Shown here: positions 8,498-16,401 of the stretch, in pieces
Position numbering within the stretch: position 1 is the first letter of the stretch
Layout: every line of letters starts with the position of its first letter
NCBI GenBank assembly: GCA_902495455.1
Contig: CABUXJ010000012.1
Location: forward strand, 1 to 64,000
Length of the DNA: 64,000 bases
Direction: 5' to 3'
DNA from: an uncultured Prevotella sp.
GTDB lineage: Bacteria; Bacteroidota; Bacteroidia; Bacteroidales; Bacteroidaceae
Notes under the pieces: model-generated
Seen by the model: the letters and a program-made list of their open reading frames with translations, nothing else
The model's database searches: none
Told to the model about the DNA's origin: nothing
Program-made: the position numbers and the translations under genes

Positions 8498-9631
8498 TTA
8501 TCTCTTGCTGTACATGCTCTCGTAGTACTTCTCGTATTCTCCGCTGGTGATGTTGTCGAGCCACTCCTGATGGTCGAGATACCACCTTACGGTCTTCTCT
8601 ATGCCCTCTTCAAACTGCAGTGACGGCTCCCATCCCAGTTCGCGTTGCAGTTTGGAGGAGTCGATGGCGTAGCGGAGGTCGTGTCCGGCGCGGTCGGTGA
8701 CGTAGGTGATGAGGTCAAGGTCCTCACCCTCCTTGCGTCCGAGCAGCCGGTCGACGGTCTTGATGACGACCTTGATGATGTCGATGTTCTTCCACTCGTT
8801 GAAGCCGCCGATGTTGTATGTTTCCGCTATCTTGCCGTGGTGGAAGATAGTGTCGATGGCCCTCGCATGGTCCTCGACGTAGAGCCAGTCGCGCACGTTT
8901 TCTCCCTTGCCGTAGACGGGCAGCGGTTTGCGGTGGCGGATGTTGTTGATGAAGAGCGGGATGAGTTTCTCCGGAAACTGATACGGTCCGTAGTTGTTGG
9001 AGCAGTTGGTCACGACGACGGGCATGCCGTAGGTGTCATGAAATGCGCGGACAAAGTGGTCGCTGGACGCCTTTGATGCCGAATAGGGCGAATGGGGGTT
9101 GTATTTTGTCGTCTCGAGAAAGAACTCCTCGCCGTAGGCAAGGTGATGTTCGGACGACGAGGCTGTCGTCGTGAACGGAGGTTCGACTCCCTCGGGGTGT
9201 GTGAGGGCCAGTGCGCCGTAGACTTCGTCGGTGGAGATGTGGTAGAAGCGCTTTCCTTCATACTTCTCCGGCAGGCTTTCCCAGTATGTCTTGGCTGCCT
9301 GGAGGAGTGAGAGCGTGCCCATGACGTTGGTCCGGGCAAAGGTGAAGGGGTCCTTTATCGAGCGGTCGACGTGGCTTTCGGCGGCGAGGTGTATGATGCC
9401 CGTGACGCCGTTGTCACGCATCAGCGCGAGCATGGTGTCGAAGTCGCAGATGTCAGCCTTGACAAACGAGTAGTTGGGACGGTCCTCGATGTCCTTCAGG
9501 TTGGCCAGATTGCCGGCGTATGTCAGTTTGTCGACGTTGATGATGCGGTAGTCCGGATATTTGTTGACAAAGAGCCGTACGACGTGGCTTCCGATAAAAC
9601 CGGCTCCGCCGGTGATGATGATAGTCTTCAT
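8498..9631 (-). CDS. rfbB: dTDP-glucose 4,6-dehydratase
   Basis: 377 residues of the extended SDR family. The NAD-binding motif GGAGFIGSHVVRLF opens the protein, followed by HLAAESHVDRSI, HISTDEVYG with the catalytic Thr-Asp-Glu, and the YSASKASSDHF motif supplying Tyr and Lys. These features are diagnostic of RmlB, which converts dTDP-glucose to dTDP-4-keto-6-deoxyglucose. It is the first gene of the leftward block and feeds the ketoisomerase and aminotransferase. The usual partners rmlA, rmlC and rmlD are absent from the window, so dTDP-glucose must be made elsewhere and the product is unlikely to be rhamnose. Confidence 0.95.
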   Translation of the reverse strand: MKTIIITGGAGFIGSHVVRLFVNKYPDYRIINVDKLTYAGNLANLKDIEDRPNYSFVKADICDFDTMLALMRDNGVTGIIHLAAESHVDRSIKDPFTFARTNVMGTLSLLQAAKTYWESLPEKYEGKRFYHISTDEVYGALALTHPEGVEPPFTTTASSSEHHLAYGEEFFLETTKYNPHSPYSASKASSDHFVRAFHDTYGMPVVVTNCSNNYGPYQFPEKLIPLFINNIRHRKPLPVYGKGENVRDWLYVEDHARAIDTIFHHGKIAETYNIGGFNEWKNIDIIKVVIKTVDRLLGRKEGEDLDLITYVTDRAGHDLRYAIDSSKLQRELGWEPSLQFEEGIEKTVRWYLDHQEWLDNITSGEYEKYYESMYSKR

Positions 9632-9712
9632 AATGCTATATTTTTGTTATTGTTTTCCGTTGATTGTCGTGTGACCGTATCGCTGTCGGGTTGATTTTGT
9701 CCTCTTGCAGAG

Positions 9713-10204
9713 TCATCTTCCTAATGTAATAACTTCACAATCACTGAATTTATTGCCTTCGACGGTCAGTCTTATCAGTGTGCGCTCCTTGTGCCAGCCC
9801 TGCAGTCCGGCTGCGCCGGGGTTGATGTGCAGCAGATTGAGCGTGCGGTCGTATTTCACTTTGAGTATGTGTGAGTGGCCGCTGATGAACAGTTGTGGCG
9901 GTGAGGCGTATATCTGACTACGCACGGAGGCGTCGTAGTTGCCCGGATAGCCGCCGATGTGCTTCATGAGCACGTCCACGTCTTCACACCGCCACCGCAG
10001 CCGTTCGGGATACATCAGCCGCAGGTCGCCGCCGTCGCAGTTGCCGCAGACGGCGCGCAGCGGGCGGAAGGCGGCCAGCCGTTCGGCCACTTCGGTGGAG
10101 CCGATGTCTCCGGCGTGCCATATCTCGTCGCACGGTTCGAAGTAGTGGAGGTATTTGTCGTCCCAATGGGCGTGGGTGTCGCTGATGATGCCAATCTTTT
10201 TCAT
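9713..10204 (-). CDS. YfcE/MJ0936-family metallophosphoesterase
   Basis: Calcineurin-like phosphoesterase of 163 residues. It shows IISDTHAHWD at the start, WHAGDIGS, VCGNCD, and near the end ISGHSH and INPGAAG, the metal ligands of the family. The frame extends to 10237, but the extra 11 residues translate a family A-like palindrome, so I place the start at 10204. Probably a cytoplasmic phosphodiesterase; the substrate cannot be inferred. Confidence 0.85.
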   Translation of the reverse strand: MKKIGIISDTHAHWDDKYLHYFEPCDEIWHAGDIGSTEVAERLAAFRPLRAVCGNCDGGDLRLMYPERLRWRCEDVDVLMKHIGGYPGNYDASVRSQIYASPPQLFISGHSHILKVKYDRTLNLLHINPGAAGLQGWHKERTLIRLTVEGNKFSDCEVITLGR

Positions 10205-10255
10205 AATGGGAAGCCTGTGGTCCCCCAAGGGGGACACTGAGGGGGTGTTAGATGG

Positions 10256-10400
10256 GAGTTATGGGATTTTATGAGAGTTATGGGAGAGATGGGAGTTATG
10301 GGAGTTATGGGAGTTATGGGAGGGATGGGAAGCCCTGAGACATATCAAGCTCCCTCCCTTTGGGAGGGTTGGGGTGGGTTTTGGGGTGGGTTTTGGGGTG
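10256..10400. repeat. Family C tandem repeat plus family A unit
   Basis: At 10256-10330 the unit GGGAGTTAT is repeated about seven times with small changes. It is followed by TCCCTCCCTTTGGGAGGGTTGGGG and three GGGGTGGGTTTT units at 10350-10410. The latter are read as the C-terminus of the kinase-like gene. Confidence 0.75.
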
Positions 10401-11052
10401 GGTCTTGAGATGGGTCTTGAGTTTGGTTCTGGTTTTGATTTTTGAGGCTTTGCTTCACAAACTCCCTGATGTATTCTTCCGTCCGTTCGGGTCCGAGTCT
10501 GCTGGAGTTGATGCAGAGGTCGTAGCTCTCGCCGTGTCCCCATGTCTTGCCCGTGTAGTAGTTGTAGTAGGTTGAGCGGTCGCGGTCCCCCTTCTCTATC
10601 ATCTTGCGGGCGGTGTCGGCGTCACAACCGTTGCGCTCGCAGATTCGCTTGATGCGGCAGTCCATGTCGGCCGTGATGAAGACGTTGACCACGTTGTCGC
10701 GGTCGCGCAGGATGTAGTCGGCGCAGCGGCCCACAAAGACGCAGGAGCCTTCTTCGGCAGCGTGGCGTATGGCGTCGCTCTGGAACTTGAAGAGGTTCTC
10801 TTGCGAGAGATTGTTGCTGTAGAAGTTGACGTCGCTTATGTGTGGGACGTGCATGTGGAACAGTGAGCGCAGGAAGCCGCGGTTCTCGTCGTTCTGTTCA
10901 AAGAACTTCTCGCAGAATCCGCTTTCCTTTGCCGCCAGATTGAGCAGCTCGCGGTCGTAGAACTTGCACCCGAGGTTTTCGGCTAATCTTGCGGCTATCT
11001 CTCTGCCGCCGCTGCCGAGTTGGCGGCCTATGTTGATGATAATCTTGGTCAT
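10345..11052 (-). CDS. Cytidylate kinase-like protein with repeat-derived tail
   Basis: P-loop-related kinase of the Cytidylate_kin2 type (PF13189-like). It starts with IIINIGRQLGSGGREIAARL and has CVFVGRCADYIL and DRDRSTYYNYYTGKTWG further on. The substrate is not established for this family. From about residue 206 the protein becomes Gln/Asn/Pro-rich (QNQNQTQDPSQDPPQNPP), which is a direct translation of the G-rich tandem repeat at 10350-10440. The folded domain therefore ends near residue 205 and the last 30 residues are repeat-derived. Confidence 0.8.
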   Translation of the reverse strand: MTKIIINIGRQLGSGGREIAARLAENLGCKFYDRELLNLAAKESGFCEKFFEQNDENRGFLRSLFHMHVPHISDVNFYSNNLSQENLFKFQSDAIRHAAEEGSCVFVGRCADYILRDRDNVVNVFITADMDCRIKRICERNGCDADTARKMIEKGDRDRSTYYNYYTGKTWGHGESYDLCINSSRLGPERTEEYIREFVKQSLKNQNQNQTQDPSQDPPQNPPQNPPQPSQREGA

Positions 11053-11059
11053 TCTTTTC

Positions 11060-11180
11060 TTTATGGGAGTTATGGGGGTTATGGGAGTAATGGGGGTAAT
11101 GGGAATAATGGGAGTTATGGGGAACTGCTAAAAGCACATCACTCCCCTCCCTTTTGGGGAGGGGTTGGGGGTGAGGCCTT
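11060..11180. repeat. Family C tandem repeat followed by family A unit
   Basis: GGGAGTTATGGG-type units at 11064-11120, then CTCCCCTCCCTTTTGGGGAGGGGTTGGGGG at 11149-11178. The second part encodes the last residues of the MATE transporter (SPPTPPQKGGE). Confidence 0.75.
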
Positions 11181-12497
11181 CACCATAACTATCGCCGTCA
11201 CGACCGATGCCACCGTGTCCGACACGGGCATGGAGAGCCACACGCCGTCGGCGCCCATGATTGGCGGGAGGATGATGAGCATGGGCAGGAGGAAGAGCAT
11301 CTGGCGTGAGAGCGAGAGGAATATGCTCACGCTGGCGCGTCCGATGCTTTGGAAGAAGTTGGTCACCACCATCTGATAACCGATGATGGGGAAGGTGAAC
11401 ATGACGATGCGCATGCCGTGGGCAGACATGTCCAGCAGCTGGTCGTCGGACGTGAAGAGCCGTGCGCACTCTCTCGGGAAGATTTCGGCGATGAGAAATC
11501 CCGTTGTCGTCACGGCTGTGGCGGCTATCATCGACAGTTTCAGAACGCGCATGAGGCGGTCGTTCTGCTGTGCGCCGTAGTTGTAGCCGGCAATCGGTTG
11601 CATGCCCTGGTTGATGCCCATGACGATCATCACGAAGACGAAAGCCACGCGGTTGACGATGCCGTAGGCGCCCACGGCGAGGTCTCCGCCGTAAGCGAGC
11701 AGTCCCTTGTTGATGAAGATGACCACGATGCAGGCGCAGACGTTCATCAGGAATGGTGACATGCCGATGGCGATGATGTTGCGGACGAGTCTGCCCTCGA
11801 GACCGAACGTACCCCGTTGCAGATGCAGCAGTTCCCGCCGGTCGGTGAAGAGTTTCATCTGCCACGTCAGGGCCATCATCTGTGAGAGTATGGTGGCGAA
11901 GGCGGCGCCCTGTATGCCCATGTTGAAGACGTAGATGAAGAGCGGGTCAAGCAGTGTGTTCATCACGACGGTGAACATCGTGGCGTACATAGCCTGTCGG
12001 GGTTTGCCTGCGGCGCGCAGCACGGCGTTCATACCGAAGTACATGTGTGAGAAGACGTTGCCCAAAAGGATGATGACCATATAGTCGCGGGCGTACGGTA
12101 TGGTGCGCGGGCTTGCTCCGAAGAAGTAGAGTATGTCGTCGAGAAAGAGCAGCGAGACGATACTGAATAGCAGTCCGACGATGACATTGAGCGTGACCGT
12201 GTTGCCGAGTATGCGTTGCGCGGTGCCGTAGTCCTTCTGTCCGAGTTTGACGGATATGCACGTGGACGCTCCCACGCCCACGGCCGCTCCGAAAGCTGCG
12301 CCGAGGTTCATGAAGGGGAACGTCAGGGCCAGTCCGGATATGGCCATCGGTCCGACGCCCTGACCGATGAAGATGCTGTCGACCATGTTGTACAGCGACG
12401 AAGCGGTCATGGCGATGATGGCCGGCATGGCGTATTGCATGAGTAGCCGACCGATCGGTTTGGTTCCAAGTTCGAGTGTTGCTTTGTTGTTGTCCAT
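11139..12497 (-). CDS. MATE-family multidrug/Na+ exporter
   Basis: 452 residues with about twelve hydrophobic segments in two homologous halves. N-terminal LGTKPIGRLLMQYAMPAIIAM, SIFIGQGVGPMAISGLALTFP, and the repeated half at about 235 onward (VRNIIAIGMSPFLMN) are typical of MATE/DinF-like transporters. Such proteins expel cationic compounds with Na+ or H+ exchange. The last 10-11 residues come from a family A repeat, so the natural stop was probably displaced. A TACCTTTG box lies 20 nt upstream. Confidence 0.88.
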   Translation of the reverse strand: MDNNKATLELGTKPIGRLLMQYAMPAIIAMTASSLYNMVDSIFIGQGVGPMAISGLALTFPFMNLGAAFGAAVGVGASTCISVKLGQKDYGTAQRILGNTVTLNVIVGLLFSIVSLLFLDDILYFFGASPRTIPYARDYMVIILLGNVFSHMYFGMNAVLRAAGKPRQAMYATMFTVVMNTLLDPLFIYVFNMGIQGAAFATILSQMMALTWQMKLFTDRRELLHLQRGTFGLEGRLVRNIIAIGMSPFLMNVCACIVVIFINKGLLAYGGDLAVGAYGIVNRVAFVFVMIVMGINQGMQPIAGYNYGAQQNDRLMRVLKLSMIAATAVTTTGFLIAEIFPRECARLFTSDDQLLDMSAHGMRIVMFTFPIIGYQMVVTNFFQSIGRASVSIFLSLSRQMLFLLPMLIILPPIMGADGVWLSMPVSDTVASVVTAIVMVKASPPTPPQKGGE

Positions 12498-12516
12498 TAT
12501 GGATATTAATAATGTG

Positions 12517-12524
12517 CAAAGGTA
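12517..12524 (-). promoter_or_regulatory. -7 box of the MATE gene
   Basis: On the minus strand this reads TACCTTTG, matching TAnnTTTG, 20 nt before the ATG. A -33 TTG at the expected place is not clear. Confidence 0.45.
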
Positions 12525-12535
12525 ACAAATTTAAG

Positions 12536-12656
12536 TGAAGAATGAAGAGTGAAGAACAAAGAATTTGCTGCCGCCATGTACTTGGGATAGATATAGGATG
12601 AAGGGGATTGAATGGCGGCAGCAAATTCTTCCCTCTTCACTCTTCGTTCTTCACTT
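12536..12656. repeat. Family B long inverted repeat
   Basis: Left arm TGAAGAATGAAGAGTGAAG...TTTGCTGCCGCCAT, right arm ATGGCGGCAGCAAATTCTT...CTCTTCACTC. Other copies are at 16216-16401, 38485-38658, 42307-42490 and 57616-57720. It lies upstream of the MATE gene. Confidence 0.85.
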
Positions 12657-12666
12657 AATTACCCCA

Positions 12667-13043
12667 GTGTTAAAAATTCAGAACTATTTTTACAAATGAT
12701 TTGAAAAAATCGTCTCGTTCGGAAAAAATCGTCCGAAAGGCCGAAAATCGTCGATTTTTGACGTTTTTGTTAAATCGCTGAACCACTGCGAGTTACGTAA
12801 AACGTGATTTTCGCGGCCGATTTGGGGTCGAGCCGTAAGGCCCTCCCGGCTCTGCAACGGGGCGCTCGTTGCATCATGACGGGGCCGCCGTTGTGACATG
12901 ACGGCGGCCCCGTTGCGACCCCGCGGGGCCCTTACGGCTCGACCGTCGCAATTTCGACGTCGGAAAACGGAGCGGAAATGTCAGGATTTTTGCTGCCCCG
13001 TGTCTTTTTTGGAGAAAAGCGAAGTGTTAAAAATTTGATATTT
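12667..13043 (-). repeat. Family D element, full copy 1 (377 bp)
   Basis: It begins GTGTTAAAAATTCAGAAC and ends GTGTTAAAAATTTGATATT, so both ends share GTGTTAAAAATT as a direct repeat. A central hairpin pairs 12827-12843 with 12926-12943 around the conserved GCCGTAAGG, and encloses GC-rich quasi-palindromes of the form TTGCAACG/CGTTGCA. The ends and layout match copy 2 at 22664-23040. It has no coding capacity, and together with the family B repeat it fills the 675-bp gap between the MATE and rubredoxin genes. Confidence 0.8.
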
Positions 13044-13172
13044 TCATGACACCAAACCGGCTGCCGGTGTGGCGTGACGGTCGTCGTGTGAAAATACAAA
13101 AGGGGTGAGGCAGCTTCTTCCGAAGTGTGCCCCACCCCATTCGTGATGGTTCTCCTAAAATGTTGTCGGACC

Positions 13173-13334
13173 TTATTCTTCTACTGAAAACTCGTCCTTC
13201 CCTACTCCACACAGCGGGCATACCCAGTCTTCGGGCAGGTCTTCAAATGCTGTTCCGGGGTTGATACCGTTGTCGGGGGCTCCTTTTGCCGGATCGTAAA
13301 CGTATCCGCAAACGTCACAAATGTACTTTTTCAT
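13173..13334 (-). CDS. Rubredoxin
   Basis: A 53-residue protein. Translation gives MKKYICDVCGYVYDPAKG at the start and WVCPLCGVGKDEF near the end, with Cys6, Cys9, Cys39 and Cys42 forming the two CxxC(G) iron-binding knuckles of a mononuclear Fe(SCys)4 centre. The conserved aromatic and proline positions (YVYDP, PEDW) also match. It would serve as a soluble one-electron carrier, for example in oxygen or peroxide detoxification in an anaerobe. The gene stands alone; no rubrerythrin or reductase is adjacent. Confidence 0.95.
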   Translation of the reverse strand: MKKYICDVCGYVYDPAKGAPDNGINPGTAFEDLPEDWVCPLCGVGKDEFSVEE

Positions 13335-13424
13335 GTGTCAAAGATTTAAATGATTAATAATGTTTGTTATCCCAAATCGCCCCGATTGGGGCTTTCTTTG
13401 CTGTTTCAAAAACGCTCTCTTGTC

Positions 13425-14489
13425 TCATTCGGCCGTCTTTCCTGCCGTCGAGAGCACGGCCTCCGCCTTGTCGGCAATCTGATCCGGTGTGATGGACATC
13501 ATGCAGGCGAAGTCTCCCCGCACGCAAGGCTTGTTGCCGTAGATGCTGCAGGGACGGCATGGCAGGTCTGTCTGGACGACCGTCTCGGGACTTTGGTTCC
13601 ACCCGAGAAATCCCGCGAAGGGATGGGTCGCGCCCCAGACGCTCACCACCGGTATGCCGCAGATTGAGGCGAGGTGCATGTTGGCGCTGTCCATAGAGAC
13701 CATCAGGTCCAACCGGCTGATGAGTATCAGCTCCTGCCGCATGGTCTCGAGATGGCGTCCGACGTAGACGCAGCGGTCCGACTCGGCTGTCCATCGGGAG
13801 AAAGTGGCCTCCTCCTGGTCTCCGCGGCCGAAGAGGAATATCCTCATCCGGCTGTGGCGTGCGGTCAGCAGACTGATGACCTCGTGCATCCGCTCCGGCG
13901 GATAGGTCTTGCTCCGGTGGGCGGCGAATGGCGCTATGCCTATCCAGAGCTCGCCGTCGGGCTTTGACGACATCGGCTCGGGCAGCAGGCTGAGGTCTCC
14001 CCCACCCTCCGGGAATATCGACCGGAACTGCAGCGTGACCGGATAGCCCAAGCGTGCCAGTGTGTCGGCATAGTTCTGAAATGATGTCGGCTGCTGGACG
14101 AGCTTCTTGCCCTCTATCATCGTGAGGAGCTTGCGGCCCTTGCGGTGCTTGTCGATGTGCTCCACGGGATAGCGTCCGAGATTGAACCTGAGACGCAGAT
14201 AGTCCGAGCGCAGGACGTTGTGGAAGTCGGCGACGGCCGTGAAGTTCTTTGCCGTCAGCCGGCGGTAGAGTCTGTTGAGTCCCTTGACGCCGTGGTATTC
14301 TCCCTTCAGGTCGGCCTCCATAAAGCTCACGTTGGGCGCGAGATTGTCAAAGAACGGGCGGGCGTACTCCCGGCTGAGCACCGTGATGCGCACCTTGGGA
14401 TATGTCTTGGCCAGCGAGTAGACCACCGGCACAGCCATAGCCACGTCTCCGATGGCCGAAAACCTTATTATGAGAATGTGTTCCTTCAT
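13425..14489 (-). CDS. Glycosyltransferase family 9 (heptosyltransferase-like)
   Basis: 354 residues with two Rossmann-like halves. It opens with ILIIRFSAIGDVAMAVPVV, the GT9 signature, and carries later WIGIAPFAAHRSKTYP, MDSANMHLASICGIPVVSVWGATHP and PCSIYGNKPC. GT9 enzymes add heptose or related sugars to the LPS core in the cytoplasm. It follows DUF4254 by 4 nt, a common pair in Bacteroidota, which supports a role in cell-envelope glycan synthesis. The acceptor is unknown. Confidence 0.88.
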   Translation of the reverse strand: MKEHILIIRFSAIGDVAMAVPVVYSLAKTYPKVRITVLSREYARPFFDNLAPNVSFMEADLKGEYHGVKGLNRLYRRLTAKNFTAVADFHNVLRSDYLRLRFNLGRYPVEHIDKHRKGRKLLTMIEGKKLVQQPTSFQNYADTLARLGYPVTLQFRSIFPEGGGDLSLLPEPMSSKPDGELWIGIAPFAAHRSKTYPPERMHEVISLLTARHSRMRIFLFGRGDQEEATFSRWTAESDRCVYVGRHLETMRQELILISRLDLMVSMDSANMHLASICGIPVVSVWGATHPFAGFLGWNQSPETVVQTDLPCRPCSIYGNKPCVRGDFACMMSITPDQIADKAEAVLSTAGKTAE

Positions 14490-14493
14490 CGTT

Positions 14494-15099
14494 TCAGGCG
14501 TTCTTATACAACACCGGATTGGTCGCCGGGTCGTTGTACATCTTCATCTGACGGTAGACCTTCATGTATTTCCGTCCCTCGGCGATGTCCTCGAGCAACT
14601 GGTCGATGGCCGTCGAAAGGTCTTTCTGCTGCTCTGAGAGCACGTTGAGTTTGGCTGCACACTTGGCGCGGTGTTCTTCCGAAGCGTCCGTGCGCCCGAC
14701 CTGCTCCTTCATGTGATATATCTTCAGTGCCAAAATGGACAGTCGGTCGACGGCCCATGCGGGGCTCTCCGTGTTCAGCCGCGCGTCGGGCATGGGCGTC
14801 ACGTCGTTGTATTGCATGCGGAACCAGGAGTCGATTTCCTCTACCAGATCCGTGCGGTCCTGATTGCTGCGGTCGATGCGGCGTTTCAGCGCGAGGGCGT
14901 CGTTGGGGTCGATGTGCGGATCGCGGATGATGTCTTCCAGATGCCACTGCACGGTGTCTATCCAGCACTTGGTGTACAGGTGGAAGTCGATGGATTCGCG
15001 GTCGTACGGGTTGTTTATGGCGGTGTCCACGTTGTCAGTGAGATGATAGTCCCTGATGGCTTGACTGAATATCGTGTTGCAATGTTCTGTAAATGACAT
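14494..15099 (-). CDS. DUF4254 protein
   Basis: 201 residues from the ATG at 15099 (MSFTEHCNTIFSQAI); the open frame begins at 15141 but the extra codons overlap the promoter. The protein is helical and charged, with the motif NPYDRESIDFHLYTKCWID and DIIRDPHIDPNDALALKRRIDRSNQDRTDLVEEID, as in DUF4254 proteins. No catalytic motif is known. It directly precedes a GT9 glycosyltransferase, so a role in LPS or glycan assembly is inferred. Confidence 0.85.
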   Translation of the reverse strand: MSFTEHCNTIFSQAIRDYHLTDNVDTAINNPYDRESIDFHLYTKCWIDTVQWHLEDIIRDPHIDPNDALALKRRIDRSNQDRTDLVEEIDSWFRMQYNDVTPMPDARLNTESPAWAVDRLSILALKIYHMKEQVGRTDASEEHRAKCAAKLNVLSEQQKDLSTAIDQLLEDIAEGRKYMKVYRQMKMYNDPATNPVLYKNA

Positions 15100-15128
15100 A
15101 TTTGGTCTGATTATAGTATTTTGATGTG

Positions 15129-15159
15129 CAAATCTAACCAAACTTTTTCAATTATCCAA
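15129..15159 (-). promoter_or_regulatory. Promoter of DUF4254-GT9 operon
   Basis: On the minus strand a TTG (15159-15157) and TAGATTTG (15136-15129) are separated by 20 nt, matching the Bacteroidota -33/-7 pattern. It is 30 nt before the ATG at 15099. Confidence 0.6.
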
Positions 15160-15211
15160 CGAAAACAGTACATTTTAGCCCTCCGGGGCCCGTTTTATAT
15201 GGTTTTTTATG

Positions 15212-15219
15212 TACTTTTG
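15212..15219 (+). promoter_or_regulatory. -7 box of pdxB
   Basis: TACTTTTG matches TAnnTTTG. It ends only 10 nt before the pdxB ATG, so the leader would be very short. Confidence 0.45.
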
Positions 15220-15229
15220 TTTTTAATTT

Positions 15230-16228
15230 ATGAGAATAGTTATTGACGATAAGATACCTTACATCCGCGAGGCGATAGCTTCGTTGACGGATGATGCGGT
15301 CTATATGGACGGCGCGTCCATCACTGCCGCCGACGTGAAACGTGCCGACGCTCTGCTCGTGCGGACGCGGACACGCTGTGACGAACGTCTGCTCGCGGGC
15401 AGCAGTGTCCGCTTCGTGGCAACGGCCACCATCGGTTATGACCATTTGGACACGGCGTGGCTCGACCGGGCTGGCATCGGATGGACCAACTGCCCCGGCT
15501 GCAACGCCGCCTCCGTGGCCCAATATGTGCGTTCGACGCTCATCCTCTTGTGCCGCCGATACGGTCTCGTGCCACAGGAGACGACACTCGGTGTGGTCGG
15601 TTGCGGCCATGTCGGGAGTCGTGTCGTCAGGGTGGGGGAGGAGATGGGGTTCCGTCTGCTCGTCTGCGACCCGCCCGTGGGAGCCGAGGGATATGTTCCG
15701 ATGGACGAGATAGAGCGGCGGGCCGACATCATCACCTTTCATGTCCCGCTCACGAAGGACGGTCCTTATGCCACGTGGCACATGGCCGACGATGCCTTTT
15801 TCAGCCGTCTGGCCCGTCGGCCGTTCATCATCAACAGCAGCCGCGGGGCCGTCGTGGACAACCGCGCCCTGCTCGCGGCGCTGCGCGACGGCCGCATCCG
15901 TCAGGCCGTGGTGGACACATGGGAAGGCGAACCGGCCGTCAACAGGGAGTTGCTCGACGCCGTCTTCATCGGCACACCGCACATAGCTGGTTACTCGGCC
16001 GACGGTAAGGTCAACGCGGACAATATGGCCATCGCTGCCATCTGCCGCCACTTCGGCCTCACTCCGCCGACGCCGATTCTTCCGCCGCCGCTCCCCGAGG
16101 ATTTCGTCTATACCGGCGACCCGCTCCAGCTCTACAATCCTATGGATGACAATCGCCGGTTGAAGGCTGAGCCGGAGCGGTTTGAATGGTTGCGGGGACA
16201 CTATCCGGTGAGGAGGGAATTTAAATGA
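15230..16228 (+). CDS. pdxB: 4-phosphoerythronate dehydrogenase PdxB
   Basis: 332 residues of the D-2-hydroxyacid dehydrogenase family. It starts MRIVIDDKIPYIREA, has ATATIGYDHLD, the NAD motif GVVGCGHVGSRV, INSSRGAVVDN, and TPHIAGYSADGK with the catalytic histidine, which together are typical of PdxB in the DXP-dependent pyridoxal phosphate pathway. It starts 130 nt from the divergent DUF4254 gene. The last residues, EFK, and the TGA come from the first bases of a family B inverted repeat (16216 onward). Confidence 0.93.
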   Translation: MRIVIDDKIPYIREAIASLTDDAVYMDGASITAADVKRADALLVRTRTRCDERLLAGSSVRFVATATIGYDHLDTAWLDRAGIGWTNCPGCNAASVAQYVRSTLILLCRRYGLVPQETTLGVVGCGHVGSRVVRVGEEMGFRLLVCDPPVGAEGYVPMDEIERRADIITFHVPLTKDGPYATWHMADDAFFSRLARRPFIINSSRGAVVDNRALLAALRDGRIRQAVVDTWEGEPAVNRELLDAVFIGTPHIAGYSADGKVNADNMAIAAICRHFGLTPPTPILPPPLPEDFVYTGDPLQLYNPMDDNRRLKAEPERFEWLRGHYPVRREFK

Positions 16229-16401
16229 AGAATGAAGAACGAAGAGTGAAGAATTTGCTGCCGCCGTTCTTAAATGAAGAATGAAGAGTGAAGAACGAAG
16301 AATTTGCTGCCGCCGTTCCCAAGTCGCTTCATAGTGATGCCCTGTGGGAACGGCGGCAGCAAATTCTTCGTTTTTCACTCTTCATTCTTCATTTAAATTC
16401 C
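16216..16401. repeat. Family B inverted repeat shared by two convergent gene ends
   Basis: Outer ends GGAATTTAAATGAAGAATGA and its reverse complement (16379-16401) encode E-F-K-stop in both directions, ending pdxB and the fructokinase gene. Inner arms 16276-16320 and 16346-16390 contain TTTGCTGCCGCCGTTCCC and its complement. A second partial left arm precedes it. Confidence 0.88.

Noticed and set aside
10256..10340. Possible CRISPR array in the GGGAGTTAT repeats
   Set aside because: Units are 9-18 bp, adjacent and degenerate, without unique spacers or cas genes. It is a simple tandem repeat.
12667..13043. Family D as an insertion sequence or MITE of a resident transposon
   Set aside because: No transposase is in the window and the ends are direct, not inverted, repeats. 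A remote mobilising enzyme cannot be excluded.
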